Of a DNA stretch of 64,000 nt, positions 44,591 to 53,643 are shown piece by piece; the first letter of the stretch is position 1, and every line of letters starts with the position of its first letter. Origin of the DNA: F0422 sp003992255 (GTDB taxonomy: Bacteria > Bacillota > Negativicutes > Veillonellales > Veillonellaceae); contig NZ_RQVA01000006.1 of the NCBI RefSeq assembly GCF_003992255.1, forward strand, positions 55,221-119,220. Reading direction: 5' to 3'. The translations under genes and the position numbers were made by a program. The notes beneath the pieces are model-generated. The model did not search any database, was not told the origin of the DNA, and saw nothing but the letters and a program-made list of their open reading frames with translations.

Positions 44591-45349
44591 TTATTCCTCC
44601 TTTCCTAAGTACGCTTCGATTACATCTGAATTGTTTTGAATTTCTTGTGGAGTTCCTTCTGCAATCTTTTTGCCGAAGTTCAACACTGCTAAACGGTCAC
44701 AAATATTCATCATCAACGCCATATCATGCTCAATGACCACCACGGTAATACCTAAATCACGGATTTTTCCGATCAATTGGCGCAATACCTCTGTCTCACT
44801 ATCATTCATACCTGCCGCAGGCTCATCTAATAAAATCAATTGTGGATGCGTTGCTAAGGCACGAGCAATTTCCAAACGACGTTGCTTACCATATGGTAAG
44901 GATGTAGCTACTTCTTCTGCATCCTCTTCTAAACCAACGAGTTTTAAAAACTCATAGGCAATACCACGACAACGCTCTTCTTCAATGCGTTGGCGTTTTG
45001 TACGGAAGAAACTAGACAACACACCAGAACCTGTACGACAATGCATACCTGTCAATACAGTTTCCAAGGCTGTCATATTACCAAAGAGACGGATATTTTG
45101 GAACGTTCTAGCAATCCCCATCTCCACTGTACGATGTGGCTTAATACCTACCACATTCATACCATCGAATACAATATTACCAGTACTTACAGGGAACACC
45201 CCAGTAATTAAGTTAAATAACGTCGTTTTACCAGCACCATTGGGTCCGATCACACCAAAGACTTCCCCTTGATTCACTTGGAAGGTAACTCCTGTCAAAG
45301 CAGCCACGCCGCCAAAGCTTTTACTTACATCATCTAATTGTAATAGCAT
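44591..45349 (-). CDS. livG: branched-chain amino acid ABC transporter ATPase LivG
   Basis: A 252-residue ATPase with Walker A GPNGAGKTT, a LivG-type signature LPYGKQRRLEIARAL, Walker B LILLDEPAAGMN and H-loop VVIEHDMALMM. The MGIARTFQNIRLF stretch marks the LivG Q-loop. The ribosome site overlaps the end of livM (9-bp gap). Confidence 0.95.
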   Translation of the reverse strand: MLLQLDDVSKSFGGVAALTGVTFQVNQGEVFGVIGPNGAGKTTLFNLITGVFPVSTGNIVFDGMNVVGIKPHRTVEMGIARTFQNIRLFGNMTALETVLTGMHCRTGSGVLSSFFRTKRQRIEEERCRGIAYEFLKLVGLEEDAEEVATSLPYGKQRRLEIARALATHPQLILLDEPAAGMNDSETEVLRQLIGKIRDLGITVVVIEHDMALMMNICDRLAVLNFGKKIAEGTPQEIQNNSDVIEAYLGKEE

Positions 45350-45358
45350 GCTACCCTC

Positions 45359-46372
45359 CTATTCTTGATCAGATTTGCTTTGTGCTTTATACGCTTCAAA
45401 GCGTTCTGTTAATACTTGTGATTCTGGAATGTATGGTTTCTTTTTTACACCTAGTTTACGATAGATTTTTTCCATTAATTCTTCTGTCAAAATACCATCT
45501 GGGCGAACAGCCATCAAGATAACTAATAAAGCCCCGTAAATAATATCACGATAATCCGCTAAGAAACGCAATACTTCTGGTAATAATGTCAAAATGAAAG
45601 AACCTAATACAGAACCCCACACTACATTAGAACCACCAAATACTGGGAATAATAAAATTTGTACTACTTTGTGGTAACTGAAATCTGTAGGGTTGATAAA
45701 GTTCGTAATATGAGCATACAAACCACCACCAATGCCGGCAATAAAAGCGCCGATGACAAAGGCTAACATTTTGTAATACACCACATTGATACCCATCAAC
45801 TCTGCTGCATGGTCATCTGCTTTGATAGCTTGGAATGCACGACCTACACGACTATTGTGGATACGTAAACAGAATAGAATAACCAATGCTAAAATCACTA
45901 ATAAGATAACAATCGTTAACAAGTTACCCCATGTTAATGCATCGATATCTAACAATCCGTCCATATCGAATTCATACACATAGTTTGTCAATTCTTGGGC
46001 AATCGCTGGAATTCCTGAAAGCCCCAATGCACCATGTGTCACTTCCAAGTTCAAGAAAATAACACGTACTACTTCACCAAAACCTAAGGTAGCAATGGCT
46101 AAATATAACCCTTTTAAACGCGTCGTAGGTAAACCAATCACAATAGCTACTAAGGCCGCTACAATACCACCAATGAAGATAGCAATCGGAATCGGTAGCT
46201 CAGCTTTCAGAGCCAGCAAAGCACCCACGTAGGCACCAACACTCATGAAACCTGCTGCACCCAATGTCAACTGCCCTGTAGAAAGGGTGAAGAAAATGGA
46301 AATACCCATAATGGCATTGATGATGAAGAACATCACAATTTGTAGATAATATGGATTTAAAATTTCACTCAT
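45359..46372 (-). CDS. livM: branched-chain amino acid ABC transporter permease LivM
   Basis: A 337-residue permease with about eight to ten membrane helices and the LivM coupling-helix region (GRAFQAIKADDHAAELMGINVVYYK, core RAFQAIKADDHAAELMGIN). The hydrophilic C-terminal tail (about 300-337) is charged. The start overlaps the livH stop by 4 nt (ATGA). Confidence 0.94.
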   Translation of the reverse strand: MSEILNPYYLQIVMFFIINAIMGISIFFTLSTGQLTLGAAGFMSVGAYVGALLALKAELPIPIAIFIGGIVAALVAIVIGLPTTRLKGLYLAIATLGFGEVVRVIFLNLEVTHGALGLSGIPAIAQELTNYVYEFDMDGLLDIDALTWGNLLTIVILLVILALVILFCLRIHNSRVGRAFQAIKADDHAAELMGINVVYYKMLAFVIGAFIAGIGGGLYAHITNFINPTDFSYHKVVQILLFPVFGGSNVVWGSVLGSFILTLLPEVLRFLADYRDIIYGALLVILMAVRPDGILTEELMEKIYRKLGVKKKPYIPESQVLTERFEAYKAQSKSDQE

Positions 46373-47250
46373 GGTCGTCCCCCCTTATCTTTGGATCCGA
46401 ATAACCCTTGTGGTCTCCAGAATAATAAGAGAATGATTAACCCAAAGGCTACTGCATCACGGTAAGAAGATGCTCCATAGGCAACAGAGAATACTTCAGA
46501 TACACCTAAGATGAATCCGCCTACCATGGCACCTGTAATATTACCAAGACCACCTAGGATTAATACAGCTAACCCTTTAAATCCGATGACAACACCCATC
46601 ATAGGCTCTACAGCATCGAAAGATAAGCCAACTAACACCCCAGCGGCAGAACCTAATGCAGAGGCCAACATGACTGTTACAGAAATAACTAAAGTAGGGT
46701 TAATGCCCAATAAAGATGCTGTTTCCGTGCTTAAGGATACGGCACGGATAGCTTTACCGATTTTAGTCTTTTTAATGAGTACATTTAAAATCAACATTAA
46801 CACAATGGATACGCCAAGGCCAATAATTTGAACCATAGAGATTTTGAACATACCAAAATCGATAAGTCCACCAATAAAATCTGGTGGGAATGAACGTGTT
46901 TGAGGACCCCACACAAGCAAGGCTACACTTTCAATAAAAATAGAGACACCAATCGTAGAAATCAATGGCGCCAAATGGGATACATTTTTTTTGCGAAGTG
47001 GACGAAGTGCCACAAACTCTAACAAATATCCAAGAATTGCCCCTACGAGCATAGCCACAAGGATGGCTACAAAGATATTAGCTTCAAAGACTGTCACCAT
47101 AAATAAACCCACGAAGGCACCTATCATAAAGATGCCTCCGTGAGCCATGTTGATGATGTTCAACACACCAAACACCAGTGTCAATCCGATTGCTAATACT
47201 GCATAGAGACTGCCTAAAGTAAGGCCATTCACTAATTGCTGTAAAAACAT
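46369..47250 (-). CDS. livH: branched-chain amino acid ABC transporter permease LivH
   Basis: A 293-residue permease with the LivH opening LVNGLTLGSLYAVLAIGLTL, NMAHGGIFMIGA and the coupling segment KAIRAVSLSTETASLLGIN. About eight helices. It lies between livK (10-bp gap) and livM (4-nt overlap). Confidence 0.95.
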   Translation of the reverse strand: MFLQQLVNGLTLGSLYAVLAIGLTLVFGVLNIINMAHGGIFMIGAFVGLFMVTVFEANIFVAILVAMLVGAILGYLLEFVALRPLRKKNVSHLAPLISTIGVSIFIESVALLVWGPQTRSFPPDFIGGLIDFGMFKISMVQIIGLGVSIVLMLILNVLIKKTKIGKAIRAVSLSTETASLLGINPTLVISVTVMLASALGSAAGVLVGLSFDAVEPMMGVVIGFKGLAVLILGGLGNITGAMVGGFILGVSEVFSVAYGASSYRDAVAFGLIILLLFWRPQGLFGSKDKGGRP

Positions 47251-47260
47251 CGTTTAACTC

Positions 47261-48409
47261 CTATTTTTGTAATGCGTCGAACTGACCATTTTTAATTTGT
47301 AAAACTTGAACTTCCATAGATGGATCGCGTTTTTCGTTAAATTGGAATTTACCAGTTACCCCTACGAAGTCTGTAATGCCTTTTAATGCGTTACGGAATT
47401 TTTCGCGATCTGTTGTAGAACCTGCTGCTTTCAATGCTGCTTCGTACAAGAACACAGCATCATATGCTTGTGCTGCGAATTGATCTGGTTCATGACCATA
47501 TTTTTCTACATAGGCTTTGCGGAAGTCGCGAACTTTTTGGTCATCTTTGTTAGGGAACCAAGGTGTACCTACGATCGCACCATCAGCAGCGGCACCTGCA
47601 TTTTTAATGAACGCTGGACTATTGAAACCATTAGAACCTACCACTGGTTGGTTCATACCAAGCTCACGCATTTTTTTCATAATCAACGCACCTTCTTGGT
47701 ACAAGGAAGCAACGATGATGATATCAGGTTTTGCTTGTTGAATTTTAGTCAACTGTGCAGAGAAATCTGTATCTTTGTCTGCAAACGTTTCTGTTGCTAC
47801 AATTTGAACTCCTTCAGATTCCAATGCTTTTTTAGCAGTATTGTTTACAGATACCATTTGGTCATTGTTGTTAGAGTACATAATAGCTGCTGTTTTGAAA
47901 CCTAATACTTTATGAGATTGACGAATCGCTGCGTCTACTGCCAAAGATTCTGGTACAGCATTACGGAAAATATAATCTCCGATATCAGTGATGCCTTCTG
48001 CAGTTGTAGAAGTACCCAATGCTACCACTTTATTTTTATTGGCAATCGGGCCTGCTGCCATCATTTCACCAGATAACATAGGTCCGATGACAGCTACGAC
48101 TTTATCTTTAGCAATCACTTTGTTCATCGCATTGATGGCTTCATTTTTGTCACCTTTTGTATCTTCCACTAGCAAATTGATTTTTACATTGTTAGCATCG
48201 CCATTAATTTGTGCTACTGCCAACTCTGCGCCATTCTTAATGGATTCGCCATAGGCAGCTGCTGCGCCAGACGTCGTAGTCAATAAAGCTACTTTTGCTT
48301 CATTTGCATTGTTTGTTGATGAACTATTGCCACCGCAACCAGCGATCGCCGCAGCTAAAATAGCCGTAGCACCCAATGCTAGTGCACGTTTGAACATGGA
48401 TTTTTTCAT
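47261..48409 (-). CDS. livK: branched-chain amino acid ABC transporter substrate-binding lipoprotein
   Basis: Periplasmic capture protein (LivJ/LivK/AmiC family). From the ATG at 48409 (AGGAAGGG upstream) it is 382 residues: a basic start, a hydrophobic core and lipobox IAGC with the lipidated Cys at about 24, then the type I periplasmic binding fold (VALLTTTSGAAAAYGESIKNGAEL, quoted in part; GPMLSGEMMAAGPIANKNKV; DAVFLYEAALKAAGS). A 24-codon upstream frame is rejected because it is basic and lacks a ribosome site. First gene of the liv operon. Confidence 0.94.
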   Translation of the reverse strand: MKKSMFKRALALGATAILAAAIAGCGGNSSSTNNANEAKVALLTTTSGAAAAYGESIKNGAELAVAQINGDANNVKINLLVEDTKGDKNEAINAMNKVIAKDKVVAVIGPMLSGEMMAAGPIANKNKVVALGTSTTAEGITDIGDYIFRNAVPESLAVDAAIRQSHKVLGFKTAAIMYSNNNDQMVSVNNTAKKALESEGVQIVATETFADKDTDFSAQLTKIQQAKPDIIIVASLYQEGALIMKKMRELGMNQPVVGSNGFNSPAFIKNAGAAADGAIVGTPWFPNKDDQKVRDFRKAYVEKYGHEPDQFAAQAYDAVFLYEAALKAAGSTTDREKFRNALKGITDFVGVTGKFQFNEKRDPSMEVQVLQIKNGQFDALQK

Positions 48410-48533
48410 GTTACACCCTTCCTTTTTTTTAACTCTTCTTTTGGATTTTCTAACTGTGAAAGTCATCTTTATCTTTTTCACTTTATCAGCTTAAAGAACA
48501 ATTGATAACACTATAGAAAATCTATGCTTTCCT

Positions 48534-48563
48534 ATTATGAATGTACCATGAGTATTTTGTCAA
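48534..48563 (-). promoter_or_regulatory. promoter of the liv operon
   Basis: TTGACA (48558-48563), 18 bp, CATAAT (48534-48539) on the minus strand. The leader to livK is about 120 nt; I see no T-box or leucine-rich leader peptide in it. Confidence 0.7.
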
Positions 48564-48664
48564 ATATAAATATAAGAATTTAGTTATGAGTTTATTTAGT
48601 AAGCCTACAACGTATATTTTACGCACTTTTGTATTTGTACAGAGCACAAATATCTTTTCTAATA

Positions 48665-48700
48665 CAAAAATGGTGATGAAAGTTACTACTCTCATCACCA
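48665..48700 (-). terminator. terminator of the mtnP-ahcY unit
   Basis: TGGTGATGA and TCATCACCA form a 9-bp stem with a 12-nt loop and TTTTTG follows on the minus strand. Confidence 0.85.
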
Positions 48701-48770
48701 AATTATCTACATACTTTTTTATTTAATTGTTGCTAACAAAACTTTGCATACTTTTCTTTCAGTAATGTCA

Positions 48771-50015
48771 TTAATTCACAGTATACAAATAATCATATTG
48801 TTCTTGTGTCAATGTATCTAAGTCATAGCCCATGGATTGCAATTTTAGTTTCGCAATTTCTGCATCCACTTCATATGGCAATACATGTACATCATGTTCC
48901 ATATCCTTGCCATGGTGCAAGATATATTCTGCCGCCAATGCTTGCATTGCAAAGGACAAGTCCATGATTTCTGCTGGGTGTCCATCACCTGCTGCTAGGT
49001 TTACTAAACGACCTTCTGCTAGTACATACAATTGGCGACCATCTTGCATATGGTAGGCCTCGATATTTTGACGCACTCGTTCATGAGATACAGCCATTGC
49101 TTCTAAATCTTTCACATTCACTTCGCAATCGAAATGGCCTGCATTACAAAGCACAGCACGATCTTTCATCACCGCATAATGCTCTTCTGTGATAACGTCT
49201 TTACAGCCTGTAACCGTACAGAAAATATCACCAATTTTAGCTGCTTCCACCATTGGCAAGACTTTGAAACCATCGAATACAGCCTCGATGGCTTTAATTG
49301 GATCCACTTCTGTTACATACACGTGAGCACCTAGGCCTTTTGCACGAAGTGCCACGCCCTTACCGCACCAGCCGTAACCAGCAACCACTACGTTTTTACC
49401 TGTTACCGTTAAGTTCGTAGTACGCATAATACCATCCCAAACAGATTGGCCTGTGCCATAGCGGTTATCAAATAAGTATTTACAGTTAGAATCGTTAACA
49501 GCGATCATAGGGAATGTTAATTGTTCAGCCTCAGCAAGTGCTTTCAAACGATGTACACCTGTTGTGGTTTCTTCACTGCCACCTAATAAACGTTCTTTCG
49601 CATCCGTTCTTGTTGTATGTAACAAGCTTACTAAATCGCCACCGTCATCAATAATAATATGCGGTTTATGATCTAATGCTTTATTTAAAAACATCGTATA
49701 TTCTTCATCAGTGCAATTGTACCAAGCATATACAGTTAACCCCATGTCTACCAATCCTGCCGCTACATCATCTTGCGTAGATAACGGATTGGAACCTGTA
49801 ACAATAACCTCGGCACCACCACGTTGTAACACCGTAGATAAATAGGCAGTTTTCGCCTCTAAATGAACGGATACAACGATGGTTTGACCTTTGAAAGTTT
49901 GTTCTTTTTCAAAACGGTCTCCTAATGTGTTCAAAGTAGGCATGAAATTAGCTACCCAGTCGATTTTTTTACGACCTTCAGCAGCTAAGGAAATATCTCG
50001 AATTAAAGATTGCAT
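48771..50015 (-). CDS. ahcY: adenosylhomocysteinase
   Basis: Splits S-adenosylhomocysteine to adenosine and homocysteine. The 414-residue protein has substrate-domain motifs (VHLEAKTAYLSTVLQRGGAEV, quoted in part as VHLEAKTAYLSTVLQRGG; NDSNCKYLFDNRYGTGQS), the NAD-binding VVAGYGWCGKGVALRAKGLG, and GHFDCEVNVKDL. The C-terminus ends DYLYTVN in place of the usual KPxHYRY, so the NAD-contacting Lys/Tyr tail is altered, as in some thermophile and anaerobe enzymes. It follows mtnP by 32 bp. Confidence 0.92.
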   Translation of the reverse strand: MQSLIRDISLAAEGRKKIDWVANFMPTLNTLGDRFEKEQTFKGQTIVVSVHLEAKTAYLSTVLQRGGAEVIVTGSNPLSTQDDVAAGLVDMGLTVYAWYNCTDEEYTMFLNKALDHKPHIIIDDGGDLVSLLHTTRTDAKERLLGGSEETTTGVHRLKALAEAEQLTFPMIAVNDSNCKYLFDNRYGTGQSVWDGIMRTTNLTVTGKNVVVAGYGWCGKGVALRAKGLGAHVYVTEVDPIKAIEAVFDGFKVLPMVEAAKIGDIFCTVTGCKDVITEEHYAVMKDRAVLCNAGHFDCEVNVKDLEAMAVSHERVRQNIEAYHMQDGRQLYVLAEGRLVNLAAGDGHPAEIMDLSFAMQALAAEYILHHGKDMEHDVHVLPYEVDAEIAKLKLQSMGYDLDTLTQEQYDYLYTVN

Positions 50016-50047
50016 TAGCGTTCTCCTTTTAGATTCTTCACCATAGA

Positions 50048-50842
50048 TTATAATTGAAATCCACCATACTCAGCCATACGATGGTGCGCTGGATAATCCG
50101 CATTCACATCAATGCTCTTAATGACTTCTTTCACCAGCGATTGCAACTGTTCTGCCATTTGTTGCATCATATCTACCACTTCACCATGTGTCAAGGCAGA
50201 TTCAGAAATGCCTGCTGCGTAGTTTGTGACCATGGAAATTGTCATATATGCCATTTCCGCTTCATTCGCTAAGGTCACCTCTGGTACATTCGTCATACCC
50301 ACCGTTTGACCACCTAACATAGCATACATGCGAATTTCAGCAGGCGATTCAAAACGTGGACCTTCCGTACATACATAAGTACCACCATTGTGCACTGTTA
50401 ATCCTAAAGATTTCGCAGAAGATTCTACAATACTACGCAATTCAGGACAGTAAGGATTGGTAACATCCACATGCGCCACTGGACGATCACCGCCTTCGTA
50501 GAATGTATTCACACGGTTTTTCGTAAAGTCCAAGAATTGATCCGTTAGCACAAAATGACCAGGTCCAAAGTTTTGATCCAAAGAACCTACCGCTGTCGTA
50601 GATACGATGAACTTAACACCTAACTTTTTCAAACCCCAAATGTTGGCACGATAATTAATCTTATGCGGTGGGATAGAATGATCACGGCCATGACGAGCTA
50701 AAAAATACACCGTCTTATCTTCATAAGTTCCACATATATAATGAATCTCTCCATATGGCGTCATCAAAGACGATTCCGTCATCGTATCAAACATATTTGG
50801 ATCGTACACACCGGTACCACCAATAATAGCAATAGCTGACAT
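50048..50842 (-). CDS. mtnP: S-methyl-5'-thioadenosine phosphorylase
   Basis: A trimeric nucleoside phosphorylase of 264 residues with GGTGVYD, HGRDHSIPPHKINYRANIWGL (core RHGRDHSIPPHKINYRAN), TTAVGSL, the ligand-binding YVCTEGPRFESPAEIRMY and MTNVPEVTLANEAEMAY. These fit MtaP/PNP family 2; 6-oxopurine or methylthioinosine preference cannot be excluded. Paired with ahcY, it implies recycling of both SAM by-products by the phosphorylase/hydrolase route instead of the Pfs nucleosidase. Confidence 0.9.
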   Translation of the reverse strand: MSAIAIIGGTGVYDPNMFDTMTESSLMTPYGEIHYICGTYEDKTVYFLARHGRDHSIPPHKINYRANIWGLKKLGVKFIVSTTAVGSLDQNFGPGHFVLTDQFLDFTKNRVNTFYEGGDRPVAHVDVTNPYCPELRSIVESSAKSLGLTVHNGGTYVCTEGPRFESPAEIRMYAMLGGQTVGMTNVPEVTLANEAEMAYMTISMVTNYAAGISESALTHGEVVDMMQQMAEQLQSLVKEVIKSIDVNADYPAHHRMAEYGGFQL

Positions 50843-50887
50843 ATAGTTCCTCCTTGTGAAAGATAGAAAAATATCTAATCTAATTTT

Positions 50888-50893
50888 ATTATA
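50888..50893 (-). promoter_or_regulatory. promoter of mtnP-ahcY (extended -10)
   Basis: TGCTATAAT on the minus strand, an extended -10, about 45 bp before the mtnP start. A weak -35 TCTACA lies 18 bp upstream. No SAH riboswitch fits in the 127-bp gap. Confidence 0.6.
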
Positions 50894-50969
50894 GCATGGA
50901 ATAGGACATATTGTAGAAATAGACTATATATATTACAATCTATAATCACAACATATATACTATGGCTTT

Positions 50970-51647
50970 CTAAACCCTTTCCTGAAACTCCATACTTATC
51001 ATCCCAGGGAACAGTATTTTATAATAATCCGCTGCTACTTTTAAAGTTTCTAACAGCTTCAAGCAATGTCTTTCTGTACTCGTACCTACATTTGCCTTAT
51101 GTTGTATCCAACGTTGTACATGGCGACTAAACCTTTCCACTACTTCACATACTGGAACACCCCATTGTAATTCTAATGTTGGTACATCTGCGTATGGAAT
51201 CGCATTACCTTTGAATTGTTCTACATGAAACTCTAAGATCTTGCTTAATTGCTTCATGCATCTAGGAAAATCCCCAGTCACTTCATTACGATAGTTTAGT
51301 TGTAATAGAATCTCTTTCGCTACAACATCTATAGTTTGCAGCCAAAATAATAGTGTTAGTATATTTTTCTGCTTACTTCTCCCCATAATGATATCTTGAG
51401 GCTCCTTACTATTTACCTTGCCTGCTTTAGCCTTCTCCATTGTATACGTGTAGGAGAATAATGTCGGCAAGGTCTCTATACCTGCAAAAATGACATATAA
51501 TTGCAGTTCTATCCCTTGTAACTGTTCTTGTGTTATCTTTGTAGACTCTTTTGCATACTTTTCAATCGGGTCGATGAGGGGAGACACATAGTCATGCATC
51601 TTTGACACTACCTTAATGATATCTTCCCGTGTATCATCTTTCAACAA
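50970..51647 (-). CDS. helical protein of unknown function
   Basis: A 225-residue protein, if started at the TTG at 51647; the first ATG is at 51599 (MHDYVSPLIDPIEKYA), preceded by AAGG. No signal peptide or clear membrane segment; predominantly helical with scattered Trp and Cys. No family recognised. The frame stays open upstream through the terminator stem of the preceding operon without a start codon, so the true start is uncertain. It has no functional link to the SAM-recycling genes 127 bp downstream. Confidence 0.6.
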   Translation of the reverse strand: MLKDDTREDIIKVVSKMHDYVSPLIDPIEKYAKESTKITQEQLQGIELQLYVIFAGIETLPTLFSYTYTMEKAKAGKVNSKEPQDIIMGRSKQKNILTLLFWLQTIDVVAKEILLQLNYRNEVTGDFPRCMKQLSKILEFHVEQFKGNAIPYADVPTLELQWGVPVCEVVERFSRHVQRWIQHKANVGTSTERHCLKLLETLKVAADYYKILFPGMISMEFQERV

Positions 51648-51682
51648 AAGAGCAGCAAGCTCATTTCTGCTTTGCTGCTCTT
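51645..51682 (-). terminator. terminator of the envelope operon
   Basis: AGAGCAGCAA and TTGCTGCTCT form a 10-bp stem with a 14-nt loop followed by TTTGTTG on the minus strand, between the GT2 gene and the unknown gene at 50970. Confidence 0.75.
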
Positions 51683-51690
51683 CACTTATA

Positions 51691-52959
51691 TTATTCTTTT
51701 GTTTTACGAGTTGTATCTCCCATACGAGTTAATTTTACTTCTCCTAGTGCTACACCTCGGGTATGTTGTGTATGAGACCATACTTTATCATGTCGATTCA
51801 AATATCCTAAGAAGGTAACGGGTACCCAAGAATAGATGAATAATGGATATAGTAAATAATAGAACCATACTTTTGGAGGCACTTTAATTTGCGCCAACAC
51901 GATAAGTGGGAATAAATACTGTCCCACCCCAATAATCTGCCACACTTGTACGGGCAAGATTTGGTAAATAATATTGGTATAAAATGGAACAATCCCATTA
52001 ATATACGTCATGATAATATAGAATGCCGATAATAATAAGAAGTATGGCTGTGTAATCTGCACTATCCCATCGAGGATTGTCCATTTCCCCTTCTTAATCC
52101 CTTGTACAAAGAGTTTCGGTATATACCGTTCTCCCGTATCAAAGTGCCCTTGGGCCCATCGTTTTCGTTGGTTCCAAGATTGCATAAATGTCAATGGTTT
52201 CTCATCATATACAATCGCATTGTGTGCCCAGGTTGTTTTGATACCATGGATCAACAATTTTAGGGAAAACTCCATATCTTCTGTTAAGCTATTACAAGAC
52301 CATCCGTAATCTCGAATAATATCGGTACGAATACACATACCTGTACCACCCAAAGCTGTGGATAGTCCCAAGTTATATTTTGCCAAATGCCACATATGGT
52401 TGACCATCCAAAAAGCAATGGCAAATGTTCCCGCCACCCATGTATCGGTTGGATTCTTAGCGTTCAAGTACCCTTGAATCACTGACTCTCCTTTTTCTAA
52501 ATGGCGATTCATTTCATACAGAAAGTGCGGATGCACAAGATTATCTGCATCAAAGATGACAAACGCATCATAGTTACGTTCCATGGCGAATACGGTATCA
52601 AACATCCATCCCATGGCATAGCCTTTGCCCACTTCGTCCGTATTGAAACGTTCATACACTTCTGCTCCTGCTTCACGAGCAATCTGTGCCGTATTATCTT
52701 TACAGTTATCAGCCACAACAAAAATATCATATAAATGACGAGGATAGTCAAGAACTTGGAGATTGTTGACTAATTGACCAATAACAGCACTTTCATTATG
52801 AGCACATACAATAATGGCAAAGGAATGTTTTGGAGGGCACTCTGTTGTATCACTTTTATGCCACATACCACAAACCATTAACACAAAGTAATACAATGTA
52901 TAGAATACAATGATTACCTGTATGGGAATCATAACTAGGTCAAACCAAAGGTAATTCAT
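51691..52959 (-). CDS. membrane-bound family 2 glycosyltransferase
   Basis: A 422-residue protein with an N-terminal membrane helix (about 8-30), a GT-A domain with IIVCAHNESAVIGQLV, VVADNCKDNTA, FDADNLVHP and the processive-type NQRKRWAQGHFD (QxxRW) motif, then about three to four C-terminal helices (300-390). QxxRW is characteristic of processive GT2 enzymes such as cellulose, hyaluronan or poly-GlcNAc synthases, so it may make an exopolysaccharide or glycosylate a lipid; the product is unknown. It follows pssA by 12 bp in a lipid/glycan operon. Confidence 0.85.
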   Translation of the reverse strand: MNYLWFDLVMIPIQVIIVFYTLYYFVLMVCGMWHKSDTTECPPKHSFAIIVCAHNESAVIGQLVNNLQVLDYPRHLYDIFVVADNCKDNTAQIAREAGAEVYERFNTDEVGKGYAMGWMFDTVFAMERNYDAFVIFDADNLVHPHFLYEMNRHLEKGESVIQGYLNAKNPTDTWVAGTFAIAFWMVNHMWHLAKYNLGLSTALGGTGMCIRTDIIRDYGWSCNSLTEDMEFSLKLLIHGIKTTWAHNAIVYDEKPLTFMQSWNQRKRWAQGHFDTGERYIPKLFVQGIKKGKWTILDGIVQITQPYFLLLSAFYIIMTYINGIVPFYTNIIYQILPVQVWQIIGVGQYLFPLIVLAQIKVPPKVWFYYLLYPLFIYSWVPVTFLGYLNRHDKVWSHTQHTRGVALGEVKLTRMGDTTRKTKE

Positions 52960-52971
52960 CCTAGCCCCTTC

Positions 52972-53643
52972 CTATTTACGAATATTGTTGATAATCGTAT
53001 TGCTAATGCCATATACGGTATACAACACAAAAATAAGTACTGGCCATACGCGATAGTCCAATAATGCAAGGAATACACCACAAGCTACGGTAATTCCTAC
53101 TGCTATAGGTTGTACTGGATCACTACCTTTACCTTTAAAGTCTGGATGATGCACGTTGCTGACCATCAAGTAGCCTACGAATATCATTGCAATCATCAAT
53201 ACTACATCTGGAACTCGAACACCACTCAATACATAGGTTGCTGCCATACATCCTGCTGCTGGAATAGGTAATCCTTGAAAGTAACCGTGTACTTCTTCTG
53301 TCATAATATTAAAACGAGCTAATCGGAAAGCCCCCAATACAGAAAATACCAATAAAGGGACATAGCCTAACCACCCATAGTGATCTAAGCTCATCATATA
53401 TAGCATATACGCAGGAGATACACCAAACCCAACCACATCCGCTAAGGAATCAAGTTCACGACCAAAATCACCAGATACTCCCAATGCTCGTGCGATGCGA
53501 CCATCTAGGCCATCTGCTAGTAATGATAATAGGACACATATAGCTGCCCCTGTAAAGTTTCCCGCTGCAGATAAACTAATACCAACGACACCAAAGGCTA
53601 GATTAGCTGCTGTACATAGATTGGGAAATATAGACTTATTCAT
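52972..53643 (-). CDS. pssA: CDP-diacylglycerol-serine O-phosphatidyltransferase
   Basis: Makes phosphatidylserine. A 223-residue membrane protein with the CDP-alcohol phosphatidyltransferase motif DG-x2-AR-x8-G-x3-D-x3-D (DGRIARALGVSGDFGRELD, then SLAD), opening PNLCTAANLAFGVVGI and about six helices. This is the Bacillus-type integral enzyme. Its start overlaps the psd stop by 8 nt, coupling synthesis to decarboxylation. Confidence 0.93.
   Translation of the reverse strand: MNKSIFPNLCTAANLAFGVVGISLSAAGNFTGAAICVLLSLLADGLDGRIARALGVSGDFGRELDSLADVVGFGVSPAYMLYMMSLDHYGWLGYVPLLVFSVLGAFRLARFNIMTEEVHGYFQGLPIPAAGCMAATYVLSGVRVPDVVLMIAMIFVGYLMVSNVHHPDFKGKGSDPVQPIAVGITVACGVFLALLDYRVWPVLIFVLYTVYGISNTIINNIRK

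Noticed and set aside
50843..50969. SAH or SAM riboswitch before mtnP-ahcY
   Set aside because: The gap is 127 bp and is mostly promoter; no conserved riboswitch core is visible.
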